DNA of 64,000 nucleotides from Sweltsa coloradensis (lineage: Eukaryota > Arthropoda > Insecta > Plecoptera > Chloroperlidae): the NCBI GenBank assembly GCA_024449915.1, contig JAMZAV010001860.1, positions 1 through 64,000 on the forward strand, in the 5' to 3' direction. The notes beneath the pieces are model-generated. The model did not search any database, was not told the origin of the DNA, and worked only from the letters and a program-made list of their open reading frames with translations. Of this stretch, positions 33,825-43,694 are shown piece by piece. The position numbers were made by a program, and so were the translations under genes. Position 1 is the first letter of the stretch. Every line of letters begins with the position of its first letter.

Positions 33825-35672
33825 TTAACATTTATACATATCAGGCCTACTGTTTATTCTCGGGCGCAAACTATATGGTGTCTGTGGTTCTTGTGAACTA
33901 CCCGCCGCTGGTTGTGGCGATATGGTAACTTCGTCAGCATTTATAACGTCCTGAAAAACTTCTTCATCCCCTACCCCATCCGACTTAGCATCTTCGTAAT
34001 CGGACTTCGGTGTCGTAGGGTCACTAGTTGATTCCTGTAATCCAGGGATAACTTCTGCGCTAACATTTTGTTCTTGTTCCGACTCAGTTGTAATAATATT
34101 TCCCTCGGTCTGTACTTCTCCCGCAGCTTCTATGACTGATGCGTCATCACCTGGTGTGACTTGCTGACCATTGATATTCCCGTCAACGATATTATTCTGA
34201 TCTTCGTCAACTTTCTCAGGTTCTTCCATGTCAGGAGAGTTATCCGGCTTGCCCTCGATTGGATCGTCCACGGATGGCGTATCGTCGTCCGACTGCTTCT
34301 CATCCACCGATTCGTCTGCAGTTGACTGTTCTTCATCTACTGATTCGTCTTCGACTGACTGCTCCGTGTCCGACGATCGCTCCGTGTCTGAAGATTCTTC
34401 AGTCCCCGTTTGCTCGGACGACTCGTCATCCGAGATTCGAGTTTGGCTCGAAGCTTGTTGTAGCTGCATTTTATGTTGTATTGCTTGTTTTGATGGTCCT
34501 GCTATCCCTGCCTCCCCGCCAATTGAATTTTCAGGAGCACGTTTTAAATTTTTCCGAGGACGACCAACTGGTCGTTTTACTTTATCAGTGTCATCCGGTG
34601 TTTTATCGATGACTGTCTTTCGAGGACGCCCTCTCAACCTTCGTGGTGCGACTGCTATATCGTTGGTAGATGGTTCAACTTTAGCTTGCTGAACTTCTTT
34701 CCGAGGTCTACCTCTCGGTCGTTTAACTTCTTCCGTTATTTTGGCAGTCTCATCGGCTACTTGCCGTGCTTCCGGTTGTTCAGGCTGACCTCTAGGCTGC
34801 GTAGGCAGAATCTTCTTTCGACATAACTTTATCCGGTTAGCATGTACCACGGTCTCTCTGCCATTACGTAGCTTCAGCTTGTAATTTTCATCGCTTACTT
34901 TTTCAAGTACCTCATGCGGTCCCGTAAATTTAAAAGAAAGCTTCTTGTTTACACCCTGCTTCGTTGCAGTATTGCGTAAATAGACGTACTCACCCACATT
35001 ATACGACTGCGGTTTCGCTTTTTGGTCGTAGTACTTCTTTTGAGACTCACGAGCTTTCTGATTACTCTGACGAACCATTTCGTACGCATCATTGAGCCGA
35101 TCAGCTAGTTGCTGTTGCTGTTTAGACTCATGACCTACTAACTTCGGTTCCAAATTATCCGTGAAAGGTATCCTCATTTCACTGCCGTATAAAAGATAAT
35201 GTGGTGAGAATTTTGTTACGTCGTTTCGCGTTGATCGGTACGCCATCATGGCATATGGTACGAACCTATCCCAAGTCTTTTGATCTTTCTCCACATACTG
35301 CGCGATCATGTCTGCTATGGTTCTGTGAAGACGTTCAAGCGTTCCATTGGCCTGCGGATTATACGCTGTCGTTTGGATGGATTTCACCCCTAACAAGCGA
35401 CAGGTCTCTTGCATGAGAGATGATACAAACTGCGTTCCACGGTCACTTAAGACCTTTTCTGGACAACCATGGCGTGATATAATCTTCTCCACAAATTCGC
35501 GCGCTATAGTTTCTTCCGTTTGGTTCTTTATCGCGACAGCTTCACAGTAGCGAGTAAAATGGTCAATGAACGTCAGTAGATACCTGTTCTTATCATGACT
35601 CTCAGGTAACGGACCTACGACGTCTAAAGCTACCACCTGAAATGGTTTACTTGTCTTTATGTGAGTTCCCAA
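33825..35672 (-). CDS. B integrase with AT-hook-like and acidic tail
   Basis: A 615-codon frame. Catalytic core: Asp in VVALDVVGPLP (residue 17), Asp in LSDRGTQF (77) and Glu in NGTLERLHRT (113), a DD35E spacing. A GPY/F-like module follows near 245-285 (KFTGPHEVLEK). Then come three GRPRK motifs at about 319-325, 346-352 and 368-374, matching the AT-hook core, and an S/D/E-rich acidic region to the end (about 410-590). The zinc-binding HHCC part lies upstream in another frame (35,716-36,399). Integrases of this family usually end soon after GPY/F or in a chromodomain; a 300-residue tail with AT-hooks may direct chromatin targeting, which is inference. The frame is intact. Confidence 0.9.
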   Translation of the reverse strand: MGTHIKTSKPFQVVALDVVGPLPESHDKNRYLLTFIDHFTRYCEAVAIKNQTEETIAREFVEKIISRHGCPEKVLSDRGTQFVSSLMQETCRLLGVKSIQTTAYNPQANGTLERLHRTIADMIAQYVEKDQKTWDRFVPYAMMAYRSTRNDVTKFSPHYLLYGSEMRIPFTDNLEPKLVGHESKQQQQLADRLNDAYEMVRQSNQKARESQKKYYDQKAKPQSYNVGEYVYLRNTATKQGVNKKLSFKFTGPHEVLEKVSDENYKLKLRNGRETVVHANRIKLCRKKILPTQPRGQPEQPEARQVADETAKITEEVKRPRGRPRKEVQQAKVEPSTNDIAVAPRRLRGRPRKTVIDKTPDDTDKVKRPVGRPRKNLKRAPENSIGGEAGIAGPSKQAIQHKMQLQQASSQTRISDDESSEQTGTEESSDTERSSDTEQSVEDESVDEEQSTADESVDEKQSDDDTPSVDDPIEGKPDNSPDMEEPEKVDEDQNNIVDGNINGQQVTPGDDASVIEAAGEVQTEGNIITTESEQEQNVSAEVIPGLQESTSDPTTPKSDYEDAKSDGVGDEEVFQDVINADEVTISPQPAAGSSQEPQTPYSLRPRINSRPDMYKC

Positions 35673-35715
35673 AGGTATTATTTGGCGTTTTCCCGACTTA
35701 CGTCGAGCACACGAG

Positions 35716-36399
35716 TCACACTCCAGTACGTACTTCTCGACATCTTTCCCTTAATGTCTTCCAGAAATAGCGTTCTTTGATAATGTCCGTTGTACGCTTG
35801 ATACCTTGATGCATACTAAAAACCGTATCATGGTGATGTTCGATTATTCGTGGAACCAGACTAACCGGGACGACAATGCGATATATATCTCCGTTCACAT
35901 GATAAAGTAGACCTTCCTGATCAAGCTGATACTGCTCTTCAAACTCTGGGGTATTTATGTTCTTGATGACATTAGAACAAAACTCGTCAGTTCGTTGTTT
36001 ATCTAAGATTAGGTCTCTACTTATGATTGGTAGATATTCGCTTTTCTGTCTAGCGTTGACAGCATTGACATGTCTCGATAATGCATCTGCATTGGTATTA
36101 CTTTTCCCAGGTTTATATATAACCTCAAAGTCAAACTCCGATAATCGTACCATCCAGCGAGTTAACCGGGACGATTTTGGCTCTTTGAGTTTCAACATCC
36201 ACTTCAACGGAGCATGGTCTGTGTAGATGGTAAACTTGGTACCTGATAAATAAGCACGGAAGTACCTACAGGCCCATACAATAGCGAGCATTTCTCGATC
36301 TGTCGTACTATAGTTACACTCGGCTTTGTTGAGTTGCCGCGACGCATACGCTATCGGTCTTTTCATCCCCGTTAAGTTTCTGTGACAGTACCGCTCCAA
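35716..36399 (-). CDS. B RNase H and integrase zinc domain
   Basis: A 227-codon frame overlapping the RT frame. RNase H motifs: IAYASRQLNKAECNYSTTDRE, VWACRYFRAYLSGTKF, YTDHAPLKWML and YKPGKSNTNADALSR. It ends in HHHDTVFSMHQGIKRT, the His half of the integrase zinc site. The Cys half (CDSCARR) lies after a frame change near 35,740. Confidence 0.9.
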   Translation of the reverse strand: MERYCHRNLTGMKRPIAYASRQLNKAECNYSTTDREMLAIVWACRYFRAYLSGTKFTIYTDHAPLKWMLKLKEPKSSRLTRWMVRLSEFDFEVIYKPGKSNTNADALSRHVNAVNARQKSEYLPIISRDLILDKQRTDEFCSNVIKNINTPEFEEQYQLDQEGLLYHVNGDIYRIVVPVSLVPRIIEHHHDTVFSMHQGIKRTTDIIKERYFWKTLRERCREVRTGV

Positions 36400-37579
36400 T
36401 CGCTAACCCCACTCGCATCAGAGTTAGTATGAACGGTTCTGTAAACACCGGGTACCTTAAAATGTTTTCCCCACACAGTTCCCGTTTTAAGGTGTCAAAA
36501 GCTTTTTGTTGTTTGTCAGTCCAAACAAATGGAACATCCTGCTTTGTTAAAACAGTTAAGGGATGGCAGATAAGGGCAAAATTTGGTAAATACCTTCTGT
36601 AGTACGAGGCTAGGCCTATAAACGACCGTACCTTCTTGACATTTGCTGGTTTCCTGTATTCTTTAATAGCTTTAGTCAGCCTTGGATCAGTCTGGACTCC
36701 TTCGCTCGTCACAATGTGACCCAAGTAATTTACTTCTGATTTAGCGAATTCACATTTTTCTATCTGTATATGCAAGTTAGCTTCCTTGAGCCTTTGTAAA
36801 ACCCTTGCTAAAGATTTAACGTGTTCATCCAGAGAGTCACTGAACAGAATAATGTCATCCAGGTATACCATACATTCAATACCCTTAAGTCCTGCCAACA
36901 CACAGTCCATTAACCTTTGGAATGTGGCTGGACCTCCACTTACGCCCATTGGCAACCTCTTGTAGTGCCAATGACCCATGGAAGGTAAAGGAAAAGCAGT
37001 TTTCTCTTTGTCCCTGTCATCAATCTTACACTGAAAATACCCTGAGCGTAAATCGAGACAGGTAAACCATTTAGAATTACCCAGACTATCCAGAGTATCT
37101 GTAATATTTGGAAGAGGATATGCGTCACCCTTAGTTACTTGGTTCAATGCCCTGAAGTCCGTAACTAATCTGTACTTAACTGCACCATCTTTTCCGGGCA
37201 GTTTCTTAGGCACCATCAATATTGGAGCGTTCCATGGTGAACTAGAAGGTTCAATGATTCCCTTCCGGAGCATATCACTCACATGTTCTTCTGCCACTTG
37301 TTTAAGCGCATGTGGCATCCGATAGGGGGGTTTATTTATAGGTTTAGCACTCCCCGTATCGATCCTGTGTTCAACCATGCTTGTGCACCCTAATGTATCC
37401 TCTGAGTCCAGAAAAAGTTCCTTGTACGTATCCAGTACAGTTCCCATCTTAACCCTATCGTCCGGTTCCAAGTGGGATAATTTTTCCTTAAGAAGCGCGT
37501 TAACTTTCTCTATTTCGTGCATTTTATCTTGTGACGTCACTTTTTTTCCCTTACATACCGGGGCGCACGACGCGTACAT
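36314..37579 (-). CDS. B reverse transcriptase
   Basis: A 421-codon frame with a complete RT palm: HRIDTGSAKPINKPPYRMP, GIIEPSSSPWNAPILMVPKK, CLDLRSGYFQCKID and the catalytic YLDDIILFSDSLDEH, then ANLHIQIEKCEF and the connection KAIKEYRKPANVKKVRSFIG. It ends soon after GLAIGAVLSQKLNG, where one indel moves RNase H to another frame. Typical Ty3/Gypsy RT. Confidence 0.92.
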   Translation of the reverse strand: MYASCAPVCKGKKVTSQDKMHEIEKVNALLKEKLSHLEPDDRVKMGTVLDTYKELFLDSEDTLGCTSMVEHRIDTGSAKPINKPPYRMPHALKQVAEEHVSDMLRKGIIEPSSSPWNAPILMVPKKLPGKDGAVKYRLVTDFRALNQVTKGDAYPLPNITDTLDSLGNSKWFTCLDLRSGYFQCKIDDRDKEKTAFPLPSMGHWHYKRLPMGVSGGPATFQRLMDCVLAGLKGIECMVYLDDIILFSDSLDEHVKSLARVLQRLKEANLHIQIEKCEFAKSEVNYLGHIVTSEGVQTDPRLTKAIKEYRKPANVKKVRSFIGLASYYRRYLPNFALICHPLTVLTKQDVPFVWTDKQQKAFDTLKRELCGENILRYPVFTEPFILTLMRVGLAIGAVLSQKLNGDEKTDSVCVAATQQSRV

Positions 37580-37603
37580 CTTTTTTGGGTGTCTAACTGG
37601 TGC

Positions 37604-38134
37604 GGTTCCATGACCTCCGCTTCTCCTAACAACGTATTCTTCTGTAGCTGAATTACGTCGGAGCCAACGTTCATCACTTTCAGTGGTATTAAATTGCCCT
37701 TTGTGCTAGCCGCTACGCGCGCCACTAACACACCATGCATTTGCACTTCACAGGGTTCAACAACCACTTGTTTAGGTAATTCCATACCCCCTTGATCCAA
37801 TCTACCGTAGATAACTACTTCGCTCCGGCCGGGTAACCAAGTAGCTTCTTGCGCGTAAACTTTCCAACTGGTAGTCGTAGCTTTTTCAGACTTAACAGTA
37901 CCTTCGCGGCTGCTTGCCTGTCCTTTGAGTTCCTTGAGCGTCGTCACGCTCGTGTGGGCTCCAGACTGACTGTGATGGAAAGGGTTTATAACTCCCTGAC
38001 TACCACTTGTCGACTCCTGAACGGACTGGTTTATAACTCCCTTCCTATCAGTTATGAGTCTAGCAGAACACGCGGTGCAGACATGCCCTTGCGAACTACC
38101 TGCAGCACTTGCTGACGTCCAATTAAATGGTTAC
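37604..38134 (-). repeat. Duplicated segment of B protease-RT linker (left copy)
   Basis: About 528 bp that repeat at 47,644-48,171 with a constant offset of 10,040 and no difference that I can see. The two copies flank the F1/BEL insertion. This copy is continuous with the B RT on its left and stops at GGTTAC next to the F1 LTR; the right copy continues into the B protease. Confidence 0.95.
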
Positions 38135-38373
38135 TGTGGTGTCCGGGTTATCACAGAAGAAGAAGAATTAGCTCATGTTACTGCTAAATAGTAAATATTA
38201 TGTTTATTAGAAAAACCACATGGTTACCAAACGATTCCCTTCAGCTTAGCACAGGAAGTCCCTACAGGAAGTGCCCCGTAGCAGACGTGTACACCGCCAC
38301 CTAAATGTGGACACAGTTCATACAAGCTAAGCTCTGGGCTACCAGAGCGGGAGTTTAAATAGAGAACATGACA
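38135..38373 (-). mobile_element. F1 3' LTR
   Basis: Starts TGTGGTGTCCGGGTTATCAC and ends GAACATGACA (TG..CA). It is followed on the right by CTCTTCACCCTCTTG, a purine tract on the minus strand (38,374-38,388). The matching 5' LTR is absent from the other end of F1. Confidence 0.65.
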
Positions 38374-38564
38374 CTCTTCACCCTCTTGAATTGAGAATAT
38401 ACTAAATTGAAGTTTAAATGAATCCAATGCCAATCCAAGCTAATTCATAAAATTGAATAAGAAGTTAAATAAGATAAACTACAGAATTCTAAGATAATTC
38501 ACACAATATAAATGGAAACTAATAACTTACTATACCTAGTAGCATTAACGCTTAACATAATCGT

Positions 38565-40304
38565 TCAGGTAAGCTGGAGGCTTGCGAGTCCTAGCGGAAA
38601 CTCGTAAGGGATTCTGTACAACCTCACGATTGGCCGGTGGTGGTGGTGGTTGGCCACTGCGCCAGGCTCTGCAACGGGCTCTGCAACCTCGGGCTCCGAC
38701 TCCGGCTGCGCTTCAACATGAGGTGCCGGTGCCGGTGGTATTACCTCTACTGCAGCTGCTGTAGCCTCGTTACCGATAGTTGGGTAACGCCGCTGAAGTT
38801 GCTCGATGTGGCGGACTTCCGTCGATCCACTGCTGGTGGTTACCCTGTAGTTTCGAGGACCCGCCACTGACTCAATAACTCCGGGTAGCCAGCGTTCTCC
38901 TGATACGCGATAGCTACGGTAGTACACCGCATCTCCCACTTCGAAAGCCCTTCCGGTCACCATCTCGGTCGTAGGCCGACAAGGAACTGCAACCGAATCT
39001 GGATGTAACTTGTCCAGTAGAGTTCTGATCCTCCGACCCATCAGCAGTTCGGAAGGCGCCTTACCCGTCACGGTGCTGGGGGTAGCTCGAAGCATGAGCA
39101 GAATGTTGCACAGTTCATGCTTCCACTGTGCAGGCTTTATCTTCCGCAAGAGAGATTTAACCGTCTGCACGGTCCGTTCCGCCTGCCCATTAGAGGCTGG
39201 ATGGTACGGCGCTGAGAAAACCTGCTTCACTCCGTTAGATGTGCAGAAGTGCCCAAATGTTCAGGAGCGGAAGCATGGTCCATTATCACTCACCAGCTCG
39301 TCGGGGATCCCATGAGTAGAGAACCATACCCGCAGCTGGTTGATTGTAGTCGCGGCAGACATTGACCCGTTCGTCTCGGCGACCTCGACCCATTTCGACG
39401 AAGCGTCGACTAAGATCAGGAATGTGTGCTCGCAGAAGGGGCCAGCAAAATCCACGTGCAAAACGTGACCAAACACAGTACCGGTGGGGACCAGGGAATG
39501 ACAGGAGCCTGGGGGGGGTCTGGCCGAGCTGCAGCGCAGGCGGGGCAAGAAGTCACCAAATGCTCGATGTCCCCAGTCATGGAAGGCCACCAGACGTAGC
39601 TTCTCGCCAGCGACTTGGTCCTTCACAATTCCCTGATGTACCCGGTGAAGGAGTTGCAGTACATCCGGTCGTAGACTTGCTGGAACAACAACACGATCAC
39701 CAAACAGGATGCAGCCATTACGTATCGATAGTCGGTTGCGCCCAGCATCCAGATACCGCTGGACTTCTGGATCCGCGTTGTAGGTGCGTCCGTGAAGCAA
39801 TGCATTATGCACTAGGCTCAGTGCAGGATCCTCCTTTGTAGCGCGTTGAATACTCTCTGCAGTCAACGGAGAGGTAGGAGGAGCTTCGTCGAAGAGTAGA
39901 ATCCCGGCCGGATCTGGGTACTCCTCGGCTGCGATTTGCTGTGATGGGAAACGACTGAGAAAATCAGCATTTGCGTTCAGATTCCCCGCGCGATGTGTCA
40001 GTGTGTAGTCATACTGACTGAGAAGCAAGCACCAGCGTAACATCCTGGGAGACACCTGGTCCGGTATCGGTCTGTTTTCTCTGAAAATCCCACACAAAGG
40101 TTTGTTGTCAGTTAGTAGGGTGAAATGACGACCATACAAATACTTGTGGAATTTTGTTACGCCGAAGATGATGGCTAGCCCTTCCCGATCTAGCTGGGAG
40201 TAGTTCCTCTCGCTTGCCTGGAGAGTTCTAGACGCATACGAGATAGGCTTCTCTCCATCGTTCAGGAGTGACAGAACTGCCCCAACTCCTACTGGGAGAT
40301 GCAT
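38565..40304 (-). pseudogene. F1 RNase H and integrase
   Basis: Minus-strand frames 39,261-40,304 and 38,565-39,230. RNase H: SYASRTLQASERNYSQLDRE, LLTDNKPLCGIF and HRAGNLNANADFLSRF. Integrase: HRVHQGIVKDQVAGEKLRLV (zinc region, partly out of frame), HVDFAGPFCEHTFLILVDAS with the first catalytic Asp, LVSDNGPCF with the second, and SNGQAERTVQTVKSLL with the Glu. A frame change near 39,250 separates the second Asp from the Glu. The end is rich in Pro/Glu/Val. Same broad group as E (Mag-like). Confidence 0.85.
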
Positions 40305-41155
40305 CGCAGACTAGGATCAGAGGAAGAGTGGGGTCGTAGTGCGCCAGCACCTTCCGAAGTCATGACATCTTGCACATATTTCATGCAATCCTCATGCTCC
40401 TGATCCCACTTCCATTTAGAGTCGTTGTGCAGGAGTTTATAGAGGGGATTGAATCTTGTCGACTTGTTTTCGAAGAACCTATCGTAGTAGTTGATGAAGC
40501 CAAGGAAGGTTTTTAGCTCATCCTTGTTTGCTGGAGAAGGGGTGGCTAACAGCTCTCGCACCTTAGAATCAGTAGGTTTAATTCCTTCGCCAGATATGAA
40601 GTATCCTACATACTCCAGAGACTTAACATTGAAGACACACTTGTCCAGCCGTAGCCGCAAACTTGCTCTCGCGAATCGTTCCAGAACTTGTTGAACTCGG
40701 CGCCACAGCTCCTGTTCATTAGGTGCCGTAACTAAAACATTCCAGGTACACTACTACCCCTGGGATGCCAAAAAGTAGTGTCTCGGAGATTCGCTGAAAA
40801 ATGGCTGGAGCCGAAGACAGGCCGGGGCTGAGTCGCCTCATGCGGAATAACCCTCGGTGAGTGTTAAGGGTTAGGATACTGGAGGTGTCTTCATCTACAA
40901 GGATTTGTAGAAACGCCTGAGACAAATCAAATTGGCAAAAACTTTACCACCACTCAACTTGCTCAACAGCTCGTCAATTGTAGGTAGTGGGTAAACCTCA
41001 CGCTGACAGGCAGGATTGACTGTTCCACTAAAATCGCCGCATATCCGGATTGACCCATCCTTCTTTTCAACGTTTACGGTAGGCGTAGCCCACTCCGAGT
41101 GTGTAACCGGTTCCAGTATGCCGGCTGCGACCATGCTGTCGAGTTCCTTACTCAC
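40289..41155 (-). pseudogene. F1 reverse transcriptase, broken at the active site
   Basis: Three frames: 40,895-41,155 (LDSMVAAGILEPVTHSEWAT, RICGDFSGTVNPA), 40,719-40,925 (LNTHRGLFRMRRLSPGLSSA, GVVVYLE) and 40,289-40,660 (LRLDKCVFNVKSLEYVGYF). At the expected YLDD the DNA reads TACCTGGAATGT, which looks like a 2-base loss that removes the second Asp and shifts the frame. The MRRLSPGLSSAP segment also replaces the usual LPFG. Not functional as shown. Confidence 0.85.
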
Positions 41156-41969
41156 TCGATCCTGAAGAGCAAAGGTACAGCTCTTGCTTTGCGGAACACT
41201 GGCGTTGCTTCGGGTTTCAGATGTATTCGTGCGGGCGGACCGGAGTATCCTCCCAAGCCTGGAGCAAACACCCGACTGTAAGTTTTCAAGTTTTCAGGAA
41301 GGCCTGCAACAGAAGCTGAAACAACGTGTACTCCATTGACGCTAATCCCCAAAGCGGAAAACCATGTCCGTCCCAATAGCGCTGGACCGGGCTGTTCCAT
41401 AACCGCAATGGGTAGCTTGGCCTGGTACCCGTTTAGTTGAATACAGGCTGTAAATCCCTTTAACCTTGAGGTCCTCTTGCGACCACGTTTTCAAAAGCAA
41501 TTCAGGAGTCGTGAGATTCTCGGTAGCGAAATGACGCTGGTATATGTCATACCCTATTATAGTGTGCCCTGCCCCAGTATCTACTTCCATGGGGAGCAAG
41601 ACATCCCCAACTAGCACTTTCAACCATGAGGGCTGGTGGGGCTCTAGGTGATGGGGTGTGGCATAGAAAAAGCCCTGCCGAGTTGTACGGCAGATCCTCT
41701 TGTTGATCTTGGCTCTCGCCACCTGCATGGTGCGCGTAGACTTGCGCTGCTGTTTTCCCCCATTCCCTTTGTGATAAGAACTAGCTTTTGGAGGAGCTCC
41801 ATGCGCAGATGGAGTTGCATTACCTTGCTTTCCACCATTAGCAGCTTTTTTCTTCCGGCATACTCGAGCGATAGCCCTACACCCTTGCAGAAGTGGCAAG
41901 TGTAGGAACGGAACGAGCAGGTGTGTCGTAACTGTGCATGTCGCCGCATCATGACATGCACCACGTACC
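41152..41969 (-). pseudogene. F1 nucleocapsid and protease
   Basis: Frame 41,342-42,028 and its neighbour 41,152-41,400. Retropepsin active site in LPMEVDTGAGHTIIGYD, with ALLGRTWF further on. A damaged CCHC-type knuckle (CHFCKGVG then C) is readable in another frame near 41,880. The frame is cut at 41,969 by the BEL element and gag resumes at 46,803. Confidence 0.8.
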
Positions 41970-41974
41970 TGAGG
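41970..41974. repeat. Target duplication of BEL element (left)
   Basis: TGAGG directly before the BEL 5' LTR, repeated at 46,798-46,802 after the 3' LTR. Confidence 0.8.
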
Positions 41975-42267
41975 TGTTGGGACTCTTATTACATACTTTA
42001 AAGTGACCACCGACTGACATTCGGCCATGTAGCCATCTGCTGGTATTTTCTTATGGTACCTAGTTTTTATTACAGTGTTTCAAGGCTGCCTAGAGAGGGC
42101 GTCACCTGCCGGAGTGGTTGCTAGGATTAGTAAACAAAAGAATGTGGTGGTGGGGATTGGTTGATGGGTGTAAAAGATCATCTTGCTTTACATTGCTTTA
42201 AGTGTTTTAATAAATAGTGTTTCAACTACTTATATCATTTATTCCCTGGTTAATTATTAGCAACTCA
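41975..42267 (+). mobile_element. BEL/Pao 5' LTR
   Basis: 293 bp, starts TGTTGGGACTCTTATTACAT and ends ATTAGCAACTCA. It is followed by TTTGGTCCTCCGGG, which begins with a TGG typical of a primer site. It matches 46,502-46,797 with a few small differences. Confidence 0.92.
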
Positions 42268-42385
42268 TTTGGTCCTCCGGGCCGCGATAGTGAATATCCG
42301 GTATTTTTGTGTTAGTTGCTTCTACCTCCCTTGCGGAATTTGTGTGTGTGAGCTTTTACCCTACTCCTCGTTATCCTCTGCTGCA

Positions 42386-43694
42386 ATGGAACAACTCCTA
42401 GCAAGGAAACGTGTTTTAAAGTGTAATGTAACGCGACTTGAAAATGCCACCAACAACGTGCAGACTAGTAGTTATCTGTAATCACCATTCATAAAGAACG
42501 AGTGCATCAACTTTCAACGGAAAGTGACAGCCTACTTCCACGCGTCAGTGCTGCGTCGGAAGATGATGCAGTATTCGAGCAGTATGAGACTGAGATTAGC
42601 GACGTGTTTCACAGGTTGGTGACAATAAGGACCTAGATTATTGGACCTAGGAACCGATGACGGAGGCGCTACGTCGACCACGTCCACCGATGGTAGACCT
42701 AGATCCAGTGATGTAAGGTTGCCTAAGCTACAGATGCCGACGTTTGATGGCAACCTGCAAGCATGGTCGTCATTTAAGGATCTATTTGAGGCTGCAGTAC
42801 ACAAGATTGTCATCTTTCCGGAGCTGAGAAACTACAATACCTCAAGGGGTCACTTCATGGTGAGGCCGCATCTCTACTCCGGTCAATCCCTGTGACCAAT
42901 GCGAATTACATTGAAGCATGGGAATTGCTAATTTCACGCTATCAAAACAAGCGGGAAATTATAAATTCCATTTTAAAACGCATGTTTTCTCAGCATAGTA
43001 TTCAGCATGAGTCTGCAAGCGAGCTGCGCAAGCTTCTAGATACCACATTGGAGTGCAACGCGGTCCTTGAAGGTGCTGGAATGAACCTGTTGATCAATGG
43101 GGTTCAGTCCTGGTGTTCCACACTACTGAGAAGTTGGACGGCGAGTCAAGGCGGCAATGGGAGTTGTCGCTGACCACAAAGGAGCCACCAACGTTTCAGC
43201 AGTTGGAAATCTTCTTAGAACATCGTGCTCGAGCTCTCGCTGCTGCTGGTAGTACCCCTAAGCTCAAGGGTCCTACAACAAGCAGCACGAAATTTAGTGG
43301 ACAGAGACAGACTTCCTCACACCACAGTATGTCCCAGCAAGTTCAGCCATGCATAAAGTGTGAAGGTAACCATTTGCTGCATAAATGTTCTGACTTCATA
43401 AATGCAACTGTATCCGACCGGCATTCGTTTGTGAAAGGCAATTCTTTATGCTTTAATTGCATGCGATCAGGTCATTCGTCGAGAGACTGTAATTCAGCAA
43501 AATGTCACGTTTGTCACAAACGTCATCATACATTACTACATTTCATTGATCCGAGTCCTCCAAGTAGCCAACAGGATGTGGTTGCCTCTACTGAGCATAT
43601 TGTTTCATCTCATTATTCATCGGAATCCTTTTCCTCAACGGTGCTATTATCAACTGCTATCATCAATGTGCGAGATAAACAAAGGTATCGTTAG
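42386..43694 (+). pseudogene. BEL/Pao gag
   Basis: First ATG after the LTR at 42,386. Frames then alternate (42,386-42,481, 42,641-42,895, 42,892-43,173, 43,113-43,694). Typical BEL/Pao gag parts: LPKLQMPTFDGNLQAWSSFK, NYIEAWELLISRYQNKREII, and a cysteine-rich end with CFNCMRSGHSSRDCNSAKC and CHVCHKRHHTLLHF. At least three frame changes and an early stop, so it is not functional as shown. Confidence 0.88.
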
